A stretch of 59,815 bases of DNA from Mucidula mucida (Eukaryota > Basidiomycota > Agaricomycetes > Agaricales > Physalacriaceae), in the NCBI GenBank assembly GCA_015501055.1, contig JADNYV010000217.1:1-59815 (forward strand), written 5' to 3'. How positions within the stretch are numbered: position 1 is the first letter of the stretch; every line of letters begins with the position of its first letter. A program made the translations under genes and the position numbers. Of the stretch, positions 44,190 to 55,145 are shown piece after piece. The notes below the pieces were generated by a model that saw nothing but the letters and a program-made list of their open reading frames with translations, had not been told where the DNA came from and ran no database searches.

Positions 44190-45227
44190 CTAGAACGGAA
44201 TCAAAGGCAGCGTCGCAACCGCTTTCTTCTCCGCATTCAACAGCTCACTTAACCCAATGTAATACGCGATAAACGCGGTGATGATACCAAATGCGCCACC
44301 GGCCTTGGTGACATTTAGGTGCGCACCGGCCTCTCCGATAGCGAGGAGCATGAACGTGAGTGTAAGGAATCCGAATAGCGCTATGAATGCAGCGGATTTC
44401 CGAAGAGATGCGATCCTGAGTGAGTTGGGTTAGTGCGAGTTGAGAACCGAGAAAAACCACGTACAGGAACATGGATGTAACGATCATCCAAGTAAACAGG
44501 AAAATGCTAAGCGCATCAGCGAGGGACTCGGGCTCCGCATCGTATGCGGCGAGGATACCAGAGTTGGGAATAAGGATGGTGGCGTAGGACATCCAGAACG
44601 CGCCGTAAGAGCTGAACGCTGTGATGATAACCCAAATCAGTAAACATGTCCACATTGTCTTGCAATCAGAAAAAGATGGAACAGAAGCAACTTCATCATC
44701 ATCCCCGCGGAATTTGCAATTCGAAATGAATGCGGGGTGGGAGCGATATGGAGAAGTTATACACGCGCCTGAACCAACCACGCTGGGCGGATGGGTCATA
44801 ACACCAGGACCGCAGCCCAGTAGAGCAAAAACGACATGCTCACCAGTTCCACCAAATGTATTTCCCCGAGGAAACTCCCACATGCCCGCAAGGAGCTGCG
44901 CGAGGCCCCCACAAAACACCGCCATACCCACCACGACATTGGGCGTATGAATCCCGCGCGCGTTGACGTTGTACATCGATAGCATGAACCTGTTCCGGCG
45001 ATGAGTAACGCAAAAACGAAAGACGCGAGACCCGGGGCATACGTGGTCGACGCGAAGCTGAAGAGGCCCAAGCTGCCTGGGTTCCCAATGTTCGACGGGC
45101 GCGGCGTGTGGAGGGTCGTGTTCGTGTAATGGCCCAAGCCATGGTGCGCGGCGTTGCTGTACTCCGCGAGCGTCGGCGGGGCGTTGGCCTGCAGCGGCGC
45201 GGAACCTTTCTCGAGATCGGACGACAT
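44190..45227 (-). CDS. GPR1/FUN34/YaaH family acetate-transporter-like protein, four exons
   Basis: Six-helix plasma-membrane protein of the AceTr family (yeast Ato1-3, Aspergillus AcpA), linked to acetate uptake or ammonium/acetate export. Exons 45227-45043, 44989-44844, 44618-44465 and 44415-44190 join in correct phases to 236 residues. Family signatures are NPGSLGLFSFASTTFM at the first splice, NVVVGMAVFCGGLAQLLAGM, FPRGNTFGGTAFSSYGAFWM, ILIPNSGI, and a last exon rich in hydrophobic helices ending ATLPLIPF. The N-terminus is a hydrophilic cytosolic tail. The second intron is 225 nt, about four times longer than the others in this window. The start MSSDLEKG is preferred to a Met two codons upstream. 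Confidence 0.9.
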
Positions 45228-47291
45228 CACTATCACGTCGTTAGCTGTTTCGTGAGGAAAGAAGGAGAAGAAGGAGAAGCACAGCTATATCGTGTGGGAG
45301 AGACGGTAGAAAAAGGTGGGAGCAGAAGCACAAAGAATGAGAGTTTGGGGGGGTTTTTGTATCGGCGGTACGTAATAATGATTGCTTCCCCACATGTTAC
45401 TAAGATCGGGATCTCGCGGGCATATTGTGGCTAAAGAGAATTTCCAACGCCCCGCAGCGCGTGATGCGGGGTACGTATCCGAACAAGAAGATCTCTCCCA
45501 CCGAGTGTGTCTATGTCTTGCTAGCCATAGACGTACGTACATGCTAGCTCATTGTTTACTGCCGGGGGCGCTCTGATCCCGCCTCGCACGCGAACCGAGG
45601 TATCACACCACTGCCATCCGGGTATATCATTCTCCTTCCCTGAGGCTCCCAATTCATTCGCATCATCTCCCCGCGTTTTCCAGCCTCTCGCTCTCGACTG
45701 CCTTCTTGCCCATGGGGTCATTTCCAAATCATGTCAACCCATAACCGGTCTTGGTTCGCGCATGCCTGTCTCACGAGCTAGATTCATGAAGATGTTTGAC
45801 ATCCGCCGAGTAATATCATATCACGTATCTTTTCATTACTGCCCTTGAACCCATCATGTCTCGGGTCTGGGAAAACAGCGTTCATTGATTGTGCCCTCCG
45901 AATATCGCTCCTTAATGCAGCTGACTGATGGACGAGCGAGCTTGTCGTGGAAGCGGCAGTCCTTCTTCCGTGGACAAGTTGTTCTAGGCGAACAGGTGGT
46001 ACTCCATTCTCTCGGCTGTGGGACCTCAGGCCTCAGGCCTTAGGGACCTGGAAGGGTTCACATTGCGACACAGTCTCTCAATCACCTCACGACACGTCTC
46101 AGCTTCCGCCGCCCGAACTTTTCTCGATTCCTTTTCATGTCTCTAACATAGCACACTAACGCACACATGGAGCCACAGTAAGAAGCTGCTAGTTCATGAC
46201 ACCGGGGGCTAACAGCTAATCACCTACCTCAGGCCTCTGCAGGACGTGCCGTGGGATCTTCGCCGCCGTCTGACTCTCATCTTCCCTGTCATTTGATCAG
46301 GTGCGAATGATTGAAGTCAGCACGCAATACCAGAGTCAGGAACCTACAACAATACTTCGTCTTAATCCGACCATCACTCATATATGACATAGAGCTTTGA
46401 TCCTGCCTGTGCCACTATTTGACCTGTCGAAAAATGTATTCCGGATGCGTCTTCGGCCTCACACGACATTCAGTGCCACCCGATTATACATAGCTATCCG
46501 CTCTTGCAGTTTCATGCTCTAAGCAACGTTTAGTTTACAACAACGTTTGATAGACTGAACAGATAAACTCACCGCGCGCGTCGTAGATCCATTGCACGAA
46601 CCTAGTAAGCGACTCCAATCACTCTACGCGTCTCCGGTGCTCGCATGTTCACTCCGAGTAAATGTTACAGTTTCCTTTCCGAGGTGTGGCAAGTCCATGG
46701 AGATGAATCGTCAAAAAGAAAGAAAGGCGGTTGAGCCTACAGCGGTGGCCGCCGCTGCAACCGTACCTGGACGGGAAAACGTTTGCGATAGGTTTGCCAG
46801 CGGAACAGATTGTGGATTTCCGCAGATAGGATTGAAGCATTGTAAGATCCATGTGTTCGTATGCGGAGGAAGAGTGACCATGATGGCTGAGGCTCATTAC
46901 AGTTGAGTAAAAGAGACGCATCGACCTCTCGTATTGAGCTTTCCACCAACACCAGCTTCAATATTTATTGATCCATCCTCGTTCTTGACCCAGGTTCATT
47001 TTATTAGCACGGCTCGCTCTCTGGAGGTACCTCATATGTTGACTCAGGTGGGCATTGGATCAGTTGCTTCATTCATCATGCAAGTTTACTCTTCCAAGTG
47101 CTTCTTTCCCATTGCAGCGTTCACGCCACCATCCTGACTCTCCGCTTCCGGCTTACGGCTACTATGTCATTTTCTCGTGAATCAGCTGATGATCTCTCCT
47201 CAAACATGCCGGTGACCGTGTCTTTGAGATCCATTTCTCCTCGTATAAAAAATGAGAAAAGCACTTAACACGGGTGGGATTGAGTGAAATC
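45228..47291. other. 2-kb gene-free interval
   Basis: No gene, RNA or repeat recognised on either strand. Open frames of up to about 100 codons overlap each other and lack protein-like character. Confidence 0.4.
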
Positions 47292-47390
47292 GGGGACATA
47301 GCTCAGCTGGGAGAGCAACAGACTGAAGTGACACTTTCTTTGTCCGGAGAATTCTTCTGGAGGTCCCCAGTTCAATCCTGGGTGTCCCCA
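47292..47390 (+). tRNA. tRNA-Phe(GAA) with intron
   Basis: Body as in the tRNA-Phe at 40029. Acceptor GGGGACA/TGTCCCC, CTGAAG anticodon loop, 26-nt intron starting TGACACTTTC, then TTCTGG and T-arm CCCAGTTCAATCCTGGG, discriminator A. It lies 122 bp upstream of the Rab-like gene. Confidence 0.93.
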
Positions 47391-47512
47391 TACTTTTTTG
47401 GTGCAGGAATTCATTCGGGCCGAACCGATCGGACTTCTCCTCTTGCTTCTTGCGACCATCACCAGCCCGTCTTTTGCTATTTATTCGCGTTCCGCCTGCA
47501 TCAGGACGCTGG

Positions 47513-48740
47513 ATGGTACAACACACGATCAAGGTGGTCGTCATCGGAGCGTCGGGGGTGGGCAAGACGAGTTTGCGGAGTCAGGTATGTCTATATCTTT
47601 TCTGTCTCTCTATTGACTGACATGATAATATAAAACAGTACATCACATCGCGCTTCTCGACTGGCTACCGAGCGACTATCGGTGCTGATTTCATCAGCAA
47701 GACCATCTCTGTCCCAGGGGCAGACGACGAGGTCGTATTGCAGATTTGGGTACGTCGTGTGCTCTGCCTCCCCTCTCACCTATCGTGCTGATGCGGACAT
47801 AGGACACCGCCGGCCAAGAACGCTTCTCCTCGCTGTCCTCTGCGTTTTTCCGGGGCGCAGACGCGGTGGTGATGGTGTACGACGTGAATCGGCCCGAGAC
47901 GCTGCACGACCTGCAGCGGTGGTGGGCCGTGTTCAAAGACGGCGCAGACTGGAGTGATGATACTGGAAGGAGAAGGGGAAGGGCGGTTGTTGTGGGTAAT
48001 AAAGTGGATTTGGTGGGACAGGAGAGAGGGTAGAGGAGAGGGAGGGTCAGGCGTTTGTTAGGGAGCTGTTGGGGTTGCCGGAGAGCGGGAGTGGGTGGTC
48101 ACGTCGTGCGCAGGCGTCGTCGTCATCGTCTACGCCGCCATTGGAGATTACACCGACGATCACGCCGCAGATGCGTTCGCCCAGCGCGTCGATGCGCTTT
48201 GGGACTGTCACGACGACGCACACGACCCTGACCATCTACCACACGCCGTCTTCCTCATTCGACGATGGGGAGAGCGTATACTCTGCTTATACAGCGCGTG
48301 AAGCGAGTGTCCTGACGCGGAGCAACTCCCCTTCCATATTACCCCGGAGCGCATCCCCGTCCATATTACCCAGGAGCGCATCTCCTTCCTTCTTGCCCTC
48401 CTCTCGCATCCGATCCTCTTCATCCTCTCCCCTCCGAAACATCTCACCCTCCTCGCTCTTCTCCAAGAGGACACCGAGTCTCGCGACGATCACGCCCGCG
48501 GCATATCACCGCTCGCATCACTCGCACACGCCGCATTTTCTCGCGTCGGCCAAGTCGGGTGTGGGCGTCGCAGAGGTGTTTGAATACCTCGCAGCCCATG
48601 CCGGTGAGGAAGAGGAAGGCGATAGGCAGTTGGAGTACGCAGAGGCGGGACGGGAGTCGTTTATTGATATCGGGACGACATTGAGGGTGGGTGGTGGAAG
48701 AACTCGGGAGAGGACGCGCGTGAAGGCAGGGTGTTGTTAA
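47513..48740 (+). CDS. Rab7/Ypt7-like small GTPase with large Ser-rich insertion, one frame change
   Basis: Ras-superfamily GTPase closest in motif pattern to Rab7/Ypt7, which controls fusion at the vacuole/late endosome. Exons are 47513-47584, 47639-47749 and 47803-48740. Motifs: P-loop GASGVGKTS, switch I YRATIGADF, switch II DTAGQERFSSLSSAFFRGAD, G4 NKVD, G5-like FLASAKSGVGVAEVF, and the C-terminus ends GCC, a prenylation-type tail. Between FVRELLG and the G5 motif lies about 130 residues of Ser/Pro/Thr-rich sequence with the repeat SPSILPRSA, absent from normal Rabs. One base of frame is lost around 48028-48035, just after NKVDLVGQE (in-frame TAG at 48031-48033), though the following frame is clearly the continuation. 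It may be a real frameshift, an unusual splice, or an assembly indel. Confidence 0.7.
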
Positions 48741-48872
48741 CGGTTATTCTTATGGTATATAATACAGTGTTGGATTCGGTATTTGTTATACTTATTTATC
48801 TGCGATTATACCCCGTTGTTGCTCCAAAAAGAGTCGTTCCCTGGATTGAAAACAAGAGCAGAACAACATAAT

Positions 48873-48967
48873 TGGGGACACCCAGGATTGAACTGGGGAC
48901 CTCCAGAAGAATTGGAACATCGCGCCTCCACTTCAGTCTGTTGCTCTCCCAGCTGAGCTATGTCCCC
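48873..48967 (-). tRNA. tRNA-Phe(GAA) with intron
   Basis: Minus-strand copy. Acceptor GGGGACA/TGTCCCC, discriminator A, CTGAAG loop, 22-nt intron starting TGGAGGCGCG, T-arm CCCAGTTCAATCCTGGG. Its 5' end (48967) is 16 bp from the start of the LTR at 48984. Confidence 0.93.
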
Positions 48968-48983
48968 TATGACATCCACTCTC

Positions 48984-49511
48984 TGTTATGAATGACCATA
49001 TTTTCACACTTTCACATCTTATCATATCTTATCGGGGCCTTGTCTTATCAACCAACGGACTGTTTCATCATCTGTTTCGTCACCGATCATACTCCTTTTC
49101 ATTACCGAAGCCGTACTCATGTCGGACACACACCCAACACATGGATGACATCATACATGCCGATACCTCATGGACTCCCTATTGTATACACACCGCCGAC
49201 ACTCGTAGCACACATGGTCGTTTCAGTATTATTACTTACATGCAGATACCACTCGTATTTAATGGTTTCACGGACTAGTAGCATACAACACTGGATCAAG
49301 GGCGTGGAGCATCCCTAGTAGAAACACGTATGGACAAGGAGTCTCAAACACAGACTTACTAGTATATAAGCAGTAGTGTAGTATCATTGTACTTTAGTTC
49401 CGATCTCGTTTATACACCTGGCCTAGCCTAGTCTTACGAACGCGAACACTTTCTTTCTTAGTTCTTACTGTGGTACCTGGTTGAGTCTCGTGGCTTAGTC
49501 AGTCGCTAACA
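48984..49511 (+). mobile_element. LTR of Ty3/Gypsy element, piece A
   Basis: A 528-bp long terminal repeat from TGTTATGAAT to CGCTAACA, the TG...CA termini of LTRs. Nearly the same sequence recurs inverted at 50706-51233 and 56661-57183. It contains a TATA box (TATATAA, 49363-49369). It is the 5' LTR of a plus-strand element whose gag starts at 50110 and is cut at 50705. No matching 3' LTR lies on this strand in the window. Confidence 0.92.
49363..49406 (+). promoter_or_regulatory. LTR promoter and predicted transcript 5' end
   Basis: TATATAA at 49363-49369. About 32 bp downstream is TAGTTCCGATCT (49395-49406), which is where transcription should begin and which is exactly complementary to the sequence just after the LTR (49514-49525). 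This is the arrangement of self-priming Tf1-type elements. Confidence 0.55.
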
Positions 49512-49513
49512 GA

Positions 49514-49525
49514 AGATCGGAACTA
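49514..49525 (+). other. putative self-primer binding site
   Basis: AGATCGGAACTA begins two bases after the LTR end. It is a perfect 12-nt reverse complement of the predicted transcript 5' end in the LTR. The minus-strand element has the same site at 56647-56658. Confidence 0.55.
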
Positions 49526-50109
49526 CTTTCTACCACCTACCACACATCCCTGATTGTCGATCAGCACTTTGCTGTTTGATCATCGCACATTCCCCATCCC
49601 CTTTCCTGTTTACAGATCGACGGATTCCTAATCCCAGCGCACATCCGCATACGTGTGTATTGGTCCCAGTAGCGCCGGCTAACAGTTAGAGATAACTGCC
49701 TCGGGTGCTGGAAGTAGCCGCTCTCACGAGAACGAACTTTTGGCAGTTGCACTTCAGTGGGCGCTGTTTACGGGTCAACCCCCGTTTCCCAGGAAAACTT
49801 CGGCTTACCTCACACCAGAGGGACGTCGGCTGGGCAATTGCGAACTTGTGACGAGCTCTTGGGCTCCGTAGATACGTAGTCAGTAGTCGGTAAAATAGTG
49901 TAGACAGTTACGATACCTACCTACTTTACTTACATTACGATACACACCACCATTCCCCACCCTACCAAGTCCTGGATTCTATTTCAGATCTAGGCGATCC
50001 CTCCCTATTCATCCAAACCTCTATTCCCTCACCTGTTTCATCCAAATCCGCATCACCCATATCACCACTTTCACCCTTTCACTCTCCGATCCCATCACCC
50101 CGATCCATC

Positions 50110-50705
50110 ATGTCCAACGAAGCACCCGAAACCGCTCCTCACACGCCCGCTCATCATGCCGATGTCGAAATCAAAGGCCGATCCCTTGTCAACAAGCCTT
50201 ACGACTATGACGGGGACAAGTCCAAGTACAAGAGCTGGTGGCGATCGATGTTCACATACATCCGTGACAAGAAGAACAACCTCACATCTGACTCCGAAAG
50301 GATCGATGTTGTTCTCTCCTACATCCGAGGAGATCACGTAGATGCATGGGTCCAGAACTACTCGGACCAGAACTTCAACGAGGAAGAAGAGGAATGGACA
50401 GTCTCTTGGACGGAGTTCAAGGAAGATTTGAAGGAGCGATTTGTGGACTCCAACCTCGCGCGAGACGCGCAAGATCAGATCGAGCGGTTGCGCCAGGGGC
50501 AAGATACCGCTCAAGATTTCTTCCAGAAGTTCGAGGTCCTGCTCACTCAGGCAGGATATTCGAAGGATGACGCATTTGTTGTGCGACTTCTTGAGACCAA
50601 CGTCAACGAAAAGATCATTGATCAGATCTATGGTAGCCGAGACGGGTTGCCAGAGAAGTACAAGGATTGGAAGGCACAGATCCTTCAGATCGATCAGCTG
50701 TGGAG
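50110..50705 (+). pseudogene. truncated gag of piece A
   Basis: Start MSNEAPETAPHTPAHHADVE after a 5' leader of about 600 nt. The Gag capsid-like region (KSWWRSMFTYIRDKKNNL, FKEDLKERFVDSNLARDA, RLRQGQDTAQDFFQKFEVLL) is intact for about 198 codons. It is cut after QIDQLW by the inverted LTR at 50706, so the CCHC nucleocapsid part is missing. The capsid part here is better preserved than in the minus-strand copy. Confidence 0.85.
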
Positions 50706-51233
50706 TGTTAGCGACTGACTAAGCCACGAGACTCCACCAGGTACCACAGCAAGAACTAAGGAAGAAAGCGTTCGCGTTCGTAAGACTAGGCTAGGCCAGG
50801 TGTATAAACGAGATCGGAACTAAAGTACAATGATACTACACTACTGCTTATATACTATTAAGTCTGTGTTTGAAGCTCCTTGTCCATACGCGTTTCCACT
50901 AGGGATGCTCCACGCCCTTGACCCAGTGTTGTATGCTACTAGTCCGTGAAACCATTAAATACGAGTGGTGACTGCATGTAAGTAATAATACTGAAACGAC
51001 CATGTGTACTACGAGTGTCGGCGGTGTGTATACAATAGGGAGTCCATGAGGTATCGGCATGTATGATGTCATCCATGTGTTGGGCGTGTGTCCGACATGA
51101 GTACGGCTTCGGTAATGAAAAGGGTATGATCGGTGACGAAACAGATGATGAAACGGTCCGTTGGTTGATAAGACAAGGCTCCCGATAAGATATGATAAGA
51201 TGTGAAAATGTGAAAATATGGCGATTCATAACA
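50706..51233 (-). repeat. 3' LTR of element B
   Basis: Inverse orientation relative to 48984-49511, TGTTATGAAT...GCTAACA on the minus strand. The polypurine tract adjoins it at 51234-51246. Its outer end abuts the truncated gag of piece A directly. Confidence 0.92.
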
Positions 51234-51244
51234 TCACCCCCTCC

Positions 51245-52546
51245 TTAAGGCGCAAGTTCCATTCTGCGCCAGAGTCGCTCCATGAGGGCTGCAGAGGGTA
51301 GCGTGACGTCGAGGGGTTCGGTATCGGGCGGTGGCATGGGTCGGAAAAGATGTGATGGAAATTGCGACATGGGGACTTCAATGCGAGCAAGCGCGGGTGG
51401 CTTTGGCTTGTTCGGATATTGTTGGTGGAAATCACTGATGGCTTCGTCGGCATTTTTGAGATTGCATGCCGGTTCCCATGTCTGCTCGTGTGTGCCATAA
51501 CCCTTCCAGTGAACCTTGTATTGAAAACCCCCGCGGTACTTCCGGGAATTCACCACTTTCTCGACCTCCCATTCCGGTTCGGCTCCTTCCAGCACAGGTG
51601 GTGGACGCGTGTCTCGGGGTTGCGTCGGAAATTGCGGCTCGTGGTAAGGCGTCAGCAGGGCCTCATTGAACACGGGATGAATGCTTTTCCACGTGTGAGG
51701 AATCTGGAGCTTGTAAGAGCTCGTCCCGACTTTCTTGATCACTTTGAACGGCCCGAATCGTTTGTCATCGAGCTTCTTCATTGGTCGATCCGTGCTGAGA
51801 TTCGTCCCTTCCAGCCATACTTTGTCGCCTTCCTTGTACTCTACTGCCTCTGTTCGCTTCCTGTCATAAAACCGTTTCATGTCCTCTTTTGCCATCTTCA
51901 ATGCTGACCCCACTTCATCCCATGTCTTCCTCATGCCGTCGGCAAACTCCTGCGCAGTCTCATTTCTCGATGCCGTTTTCGGAGCGGTGCCTTTGTAGGG
52001 ATGTCTGCCCATGTCTGCGAAGAACGGAGTGACTTTGGTCGCCGAGTGAACTCGATCGTTGTAAACGAATTCAGCAGAGGGTAGCCATTCATGCCAGTCG
52101 TTCTGATGATAGTTGACGAATAACCGTAAGAAATGTTCTATCTCTTGGTTCAACCGTTCCGTCTGCCCATTTGCCTGTGGATGATACGCCGTTGTAAAGT
52201 TTCCCTGTATGCCCAACAACCGGTACAATTCCTTCATGAAACGCGAGTGGTATTGTGGACCGCGATCATGTATCATCTGTCGTGGCATCCCATGTATGGG
52301 GAAAATGCGATCACGGTAAATGCGGGCCATGCCTTCTGACGTCAGAGTGGTGTGTGTCGGTATGATACGTAATCGCTTGGTGAAATGGTCCACAAACGTG
52401 CTGATCGCGTTGTATCCTCCTGATTCCGGCAGCTCTCCAATCATGTCCGTCCCTACTATCTCCCATGGCTCGCTTGGCACATCAATAGGATGAAGAGGTG
52501 CAGCCGGCTTCGTGCGATGTGACTTTGTACCTGGCATTTTTGACAC
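51245..52546 (-). CDS. integrase and chromodomain region of element B
   Basis: A 433-codon open stretch, the 3' part of pol. It begins inside the HHCC zinc-binding region (the Cys part overlaps a frame break at about 52555, and the histidines lie in the previous frame as MHHDAQLAGH). The DDE core shows Asp in GTDMIGEL, Asp in IHDRGPQYHS and Glu in NGQTERLNQEIEH. A GPY/F-like segment follows, then a chromodomain (WEVEKVVNSRKYRGGFQYKV, KGYGTHEQTWEP), which in chromoviruses tethers integration to marked chromatin. The stop is near the polypurine tract. Confidence 0.9.
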   Translation of the reverse strand: MSKMPGTKSHRTKPAAPLHPIDVPSEPWEIVGTDMIGELPESGGYNAISTFVDHFTKRLRIIPTHTTLTSEGMARIYRDRIFPIHGMPRQMIHDRGPQYHSRFMKELYRLLGIQGNFTTAYHPQANGQTERLNQEIEHFLRLFVNYHQNDWHEWLPSAEFVYNDRVHSATKVTPFFADMGRHPYKGTAPKTASRNETAQEFADGMRKTWDEVGSALKMAKEDMKRFYDRKRTEAVEYKEGDKVWLEGTNLSTDRPMKKLDDKRFGPFKVIKKVGTSSYKLQIPHTWKSIHPVFNEALLTPYHEPQFPTQPRDTRPPPVLEGAEPEWEVEKVVNSRKYRGGFQYKVHWKGYGTHEQTWEPACNLKNADEAISDFHQQYPNKPKPPALARIEVPMSQFPSHLFRPMPPPDTEPLDVTLPSAALMERLWRRMELAP

Positions 52547-52550
52547 CCTT

Positions 52551-54180
52551 CTACGTATTCCGGACGTCTCGGCTGATTCCTGGCCACCAATAGGTGCGTG
52601 TGATCAACTCGAGGGTCTTGTATCGTCCCGGATGCCCTGCAAGCTGTGCATCATGGTGCATTCCAATAACTTTTCCCCGCAATTCCTTGTCCTTTGGTAT
52701 GTAAATACGATCTTCCATATAATAAGTCCATTTTCCTTCTCTTCCCATCCTTTTTCTTTGTTTTCTAATGCTTTTTGTACGTATCTGTCTTTGTTTCCTT
52801 TTCTTTGTTTGATTTTGTTAAGTAATTCGTCCTCCGGTGTATCTACTGTATGTAAAGAAAATTGAATTTGTGAAATAAAAAACTCCGGTTGAGCAAAACA
52901 ACGTTTTCGTTATCTTTTTCCCCCTTCTCAAGGCCTGTCATCCTTGACAAGGCATCAGCTTTCCCCATTGTCTTGCCCGGCTTGTGAATCATTGTATGTC
53001 ATACTCCGCCAACTCCGTAACCCATCTCGCCTGCCTCCGGTTCAACTTCTGGGTTCCTGAAGTACTGAAGGTTTTGATGATCGGTAAAACCTCCACTGTC
53101 TCCTTAGCGCCTAGGAGATATTGCCGCCAGTCGTCGATCGAGTCCATAATAGCCATCATCTCTTTGTCGTAGATCTCATAATTGCGCTCCACTTCGTTCA
53201 GCGCGCGAGATCGGAAAGCTACTGGTCTCCATTTTCCGTCAACAAACTGGGAAAGAACCGCCCCGTTCGCATAGTTCGAGGAGTCCGCCTCGACTCGAAA
53301 CTTGCCGTCGTCGCGTGGTACAATCAGAACGGGTTCTTCCGTCATCCTCCGTTTCAACTCCTCAAACGCCTCGTGCTGCTCCATGCCCCAAACCCACTCG
53401 CCCTTCCCGGTTAGCGATGTCAATGGCTTCGCTACTCCCGCAAATCCCCGAATGAAACGTCGGTAGAAGTTGCAGAAGCCCAGGAATGACTGCACTTCCT
53501 TCTTCTTCGTCGGCTCCTTCCATTCCTTCACTACGGCCACTTTTGCCGGATCCATCTTCACTTCTCCTCCTCCAACAATAACTCCTAAGTAATCTACAGT
53601 ATGTGCCTCAAAACTACATTTCTCGGGTTTTAAATACAGCTTATTTACTCGTAATATCTCCAATACCTTCGTACAATCTGTCTATGCTCCTCGAGAGTGT
53701 TCGTAAAGATAAGTATATCATCCAGGTAAACTATAACATGTCCGCGTCAATCAACTCCTTCAGATGTGATTCATGAACGATTGGAACGTTGCCGGCGAGT
53801 TTGTAGTCCGAAGAACATACTAATGGCTCGAACAGCCTCGGTTTGTTCTAAACGCCGCTTTCCACTCATCACCGTCTTTGATCCGGATGTTATTGTAACC
53901 CCATCGGACATCCATCTTTGTGAAAACCTTTGCTCCCTTCAACTTGTCGATAAGCTCCTGAATCAACGGCAAGGGGTATCGGTTCTTGATTGTCATGTCG
54001 TTCAACTTCCGATAATCCTGCACTGGCCGAAGGCTTCCGTCCTTCTTCTTGACAAAGAAGAATGGTGACGCCATGGGTGAGATTGATGGCCGTATGCGTC
54101 CCGTGCGTATGTTTTCCTCCAAGAACTCGTCTAATGCCTTCTGCTCGGATGGACTAAGGGGATAACCTTGCAGTCAACCG
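52551..54180 (-). pseudogene. reverse transcriptase and RNase H region of element B, broken
   Basis: Reading from high to low coordinates: the RT fingers/palm ([33 protein letters not shown] at 53820-54122), the catalytic YLDD at about 53718-53729, the connection, and RNase H (FRVEADSSNYANGAVLSQF, YEIYDKEMMAIMDSIDDW, 52989-53663). Frame breaks near 54170, 53820, 53740, 53690 and 53070 interrupt it, so it cannot encode active enzyme. The integrase zinc-finger histidines lie at 52551-52748. Confidence 0.85.
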
Positions 54181-54572
54181 GTTTGGAACCAGGCGTAAGT
54201 TCTATCGCGTGATCCCAGGGTCTTCGCTCCGGTAACTTGTCAAAGTCCGCCTTGCTAATACATCGGAAAATTCCTCAATGTAAGGTGCAGCAGCGGATGA
54301 AGGCTGTTGTGATCTCAGCTTTTCACCGCTTTTGCATAGTTGTCCCAGTCCATCCAGAACAACGCTCTCCCTCTTCCAACTTCTCTTCTACTCTTCTCCT
54401 TCATCTTCGGCGAGTCGTACTCGGGTAGATAGCCGCACGGTCTGGGCATCGATCAAAAGACAATGTGGATTCCGTCCAGTTGATCGTGGGTTGTGATATC
54501 GTACCAATCTAGCCCCAAAAAGATCTTGTTTTGCCAAGATTGGTGACGGCCAACTCAATCTTTTCTGCGTGA

Positions 54573-54941
54573 TCACCGATCTTCATCCGGACCTCCACAA
54601 ACCTTCGATTGCTCCTCCCTGTTTAGGGTTCCATCCGCATTGTAGACAGGGAGCTTGACCGGTAACTCCTTGATCGGGAGTCCGTTCTTCTCGACGAATT
54701 CTTTATTGACACAAGAACCCGTTGCTCCACTGTCAAGAAGGGCACTCGTTTCCCATTCAGAGCCTGTGTGTACGCTCTCTATGGTTACTCGGAGTTTCAT
54801 GTCCTGCCCCTTTGTTCCCCGGATGTACTTCCTCGACTTTTTCAACTCCGTCACAACTTCCACCGCAGCTTCCTTTGTCAACGCTCTGATCGCCATCACT
54901 TCTCCTCCGTCGCTTCTCTCTCTCTCCGCTCCGGCATCCAT
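54573..54941 (-). pseudogene. protease region of element B
   Basis: Aspartic retroviral-type protease core with the active-site motif LLDSGATGSCVNKEF. Frame-joined to gag upstream in an ancestral element but now separated by breaks on both sides. Confidence 0.8.
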
Positions 54942-55145
54942 GCTCTCAAAATTCCCACTGCTCTCGACATGTCATCCTCTCTTAGCCGTTGTGCGATCCA
55001 CTCGGGCGTATTTGGCTCAAATCTTTCTTTCGCAGGTTTTGTTGGTGAAGTCGTCGATGATATTTTAGATGTTTCAGTACCCGTACTGTAAATAGATTCT
55101 GCATCTGACGACCCTTCCTTGATGACTGCTCCGGCAGGACTGCGT

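Noticed and set aside
45228..47291. A hidden gene in the 2-kb gap
   Set aside because: Several 70-104 codon frames were read but none shows a domain, signal peptide or consistent splice partners.
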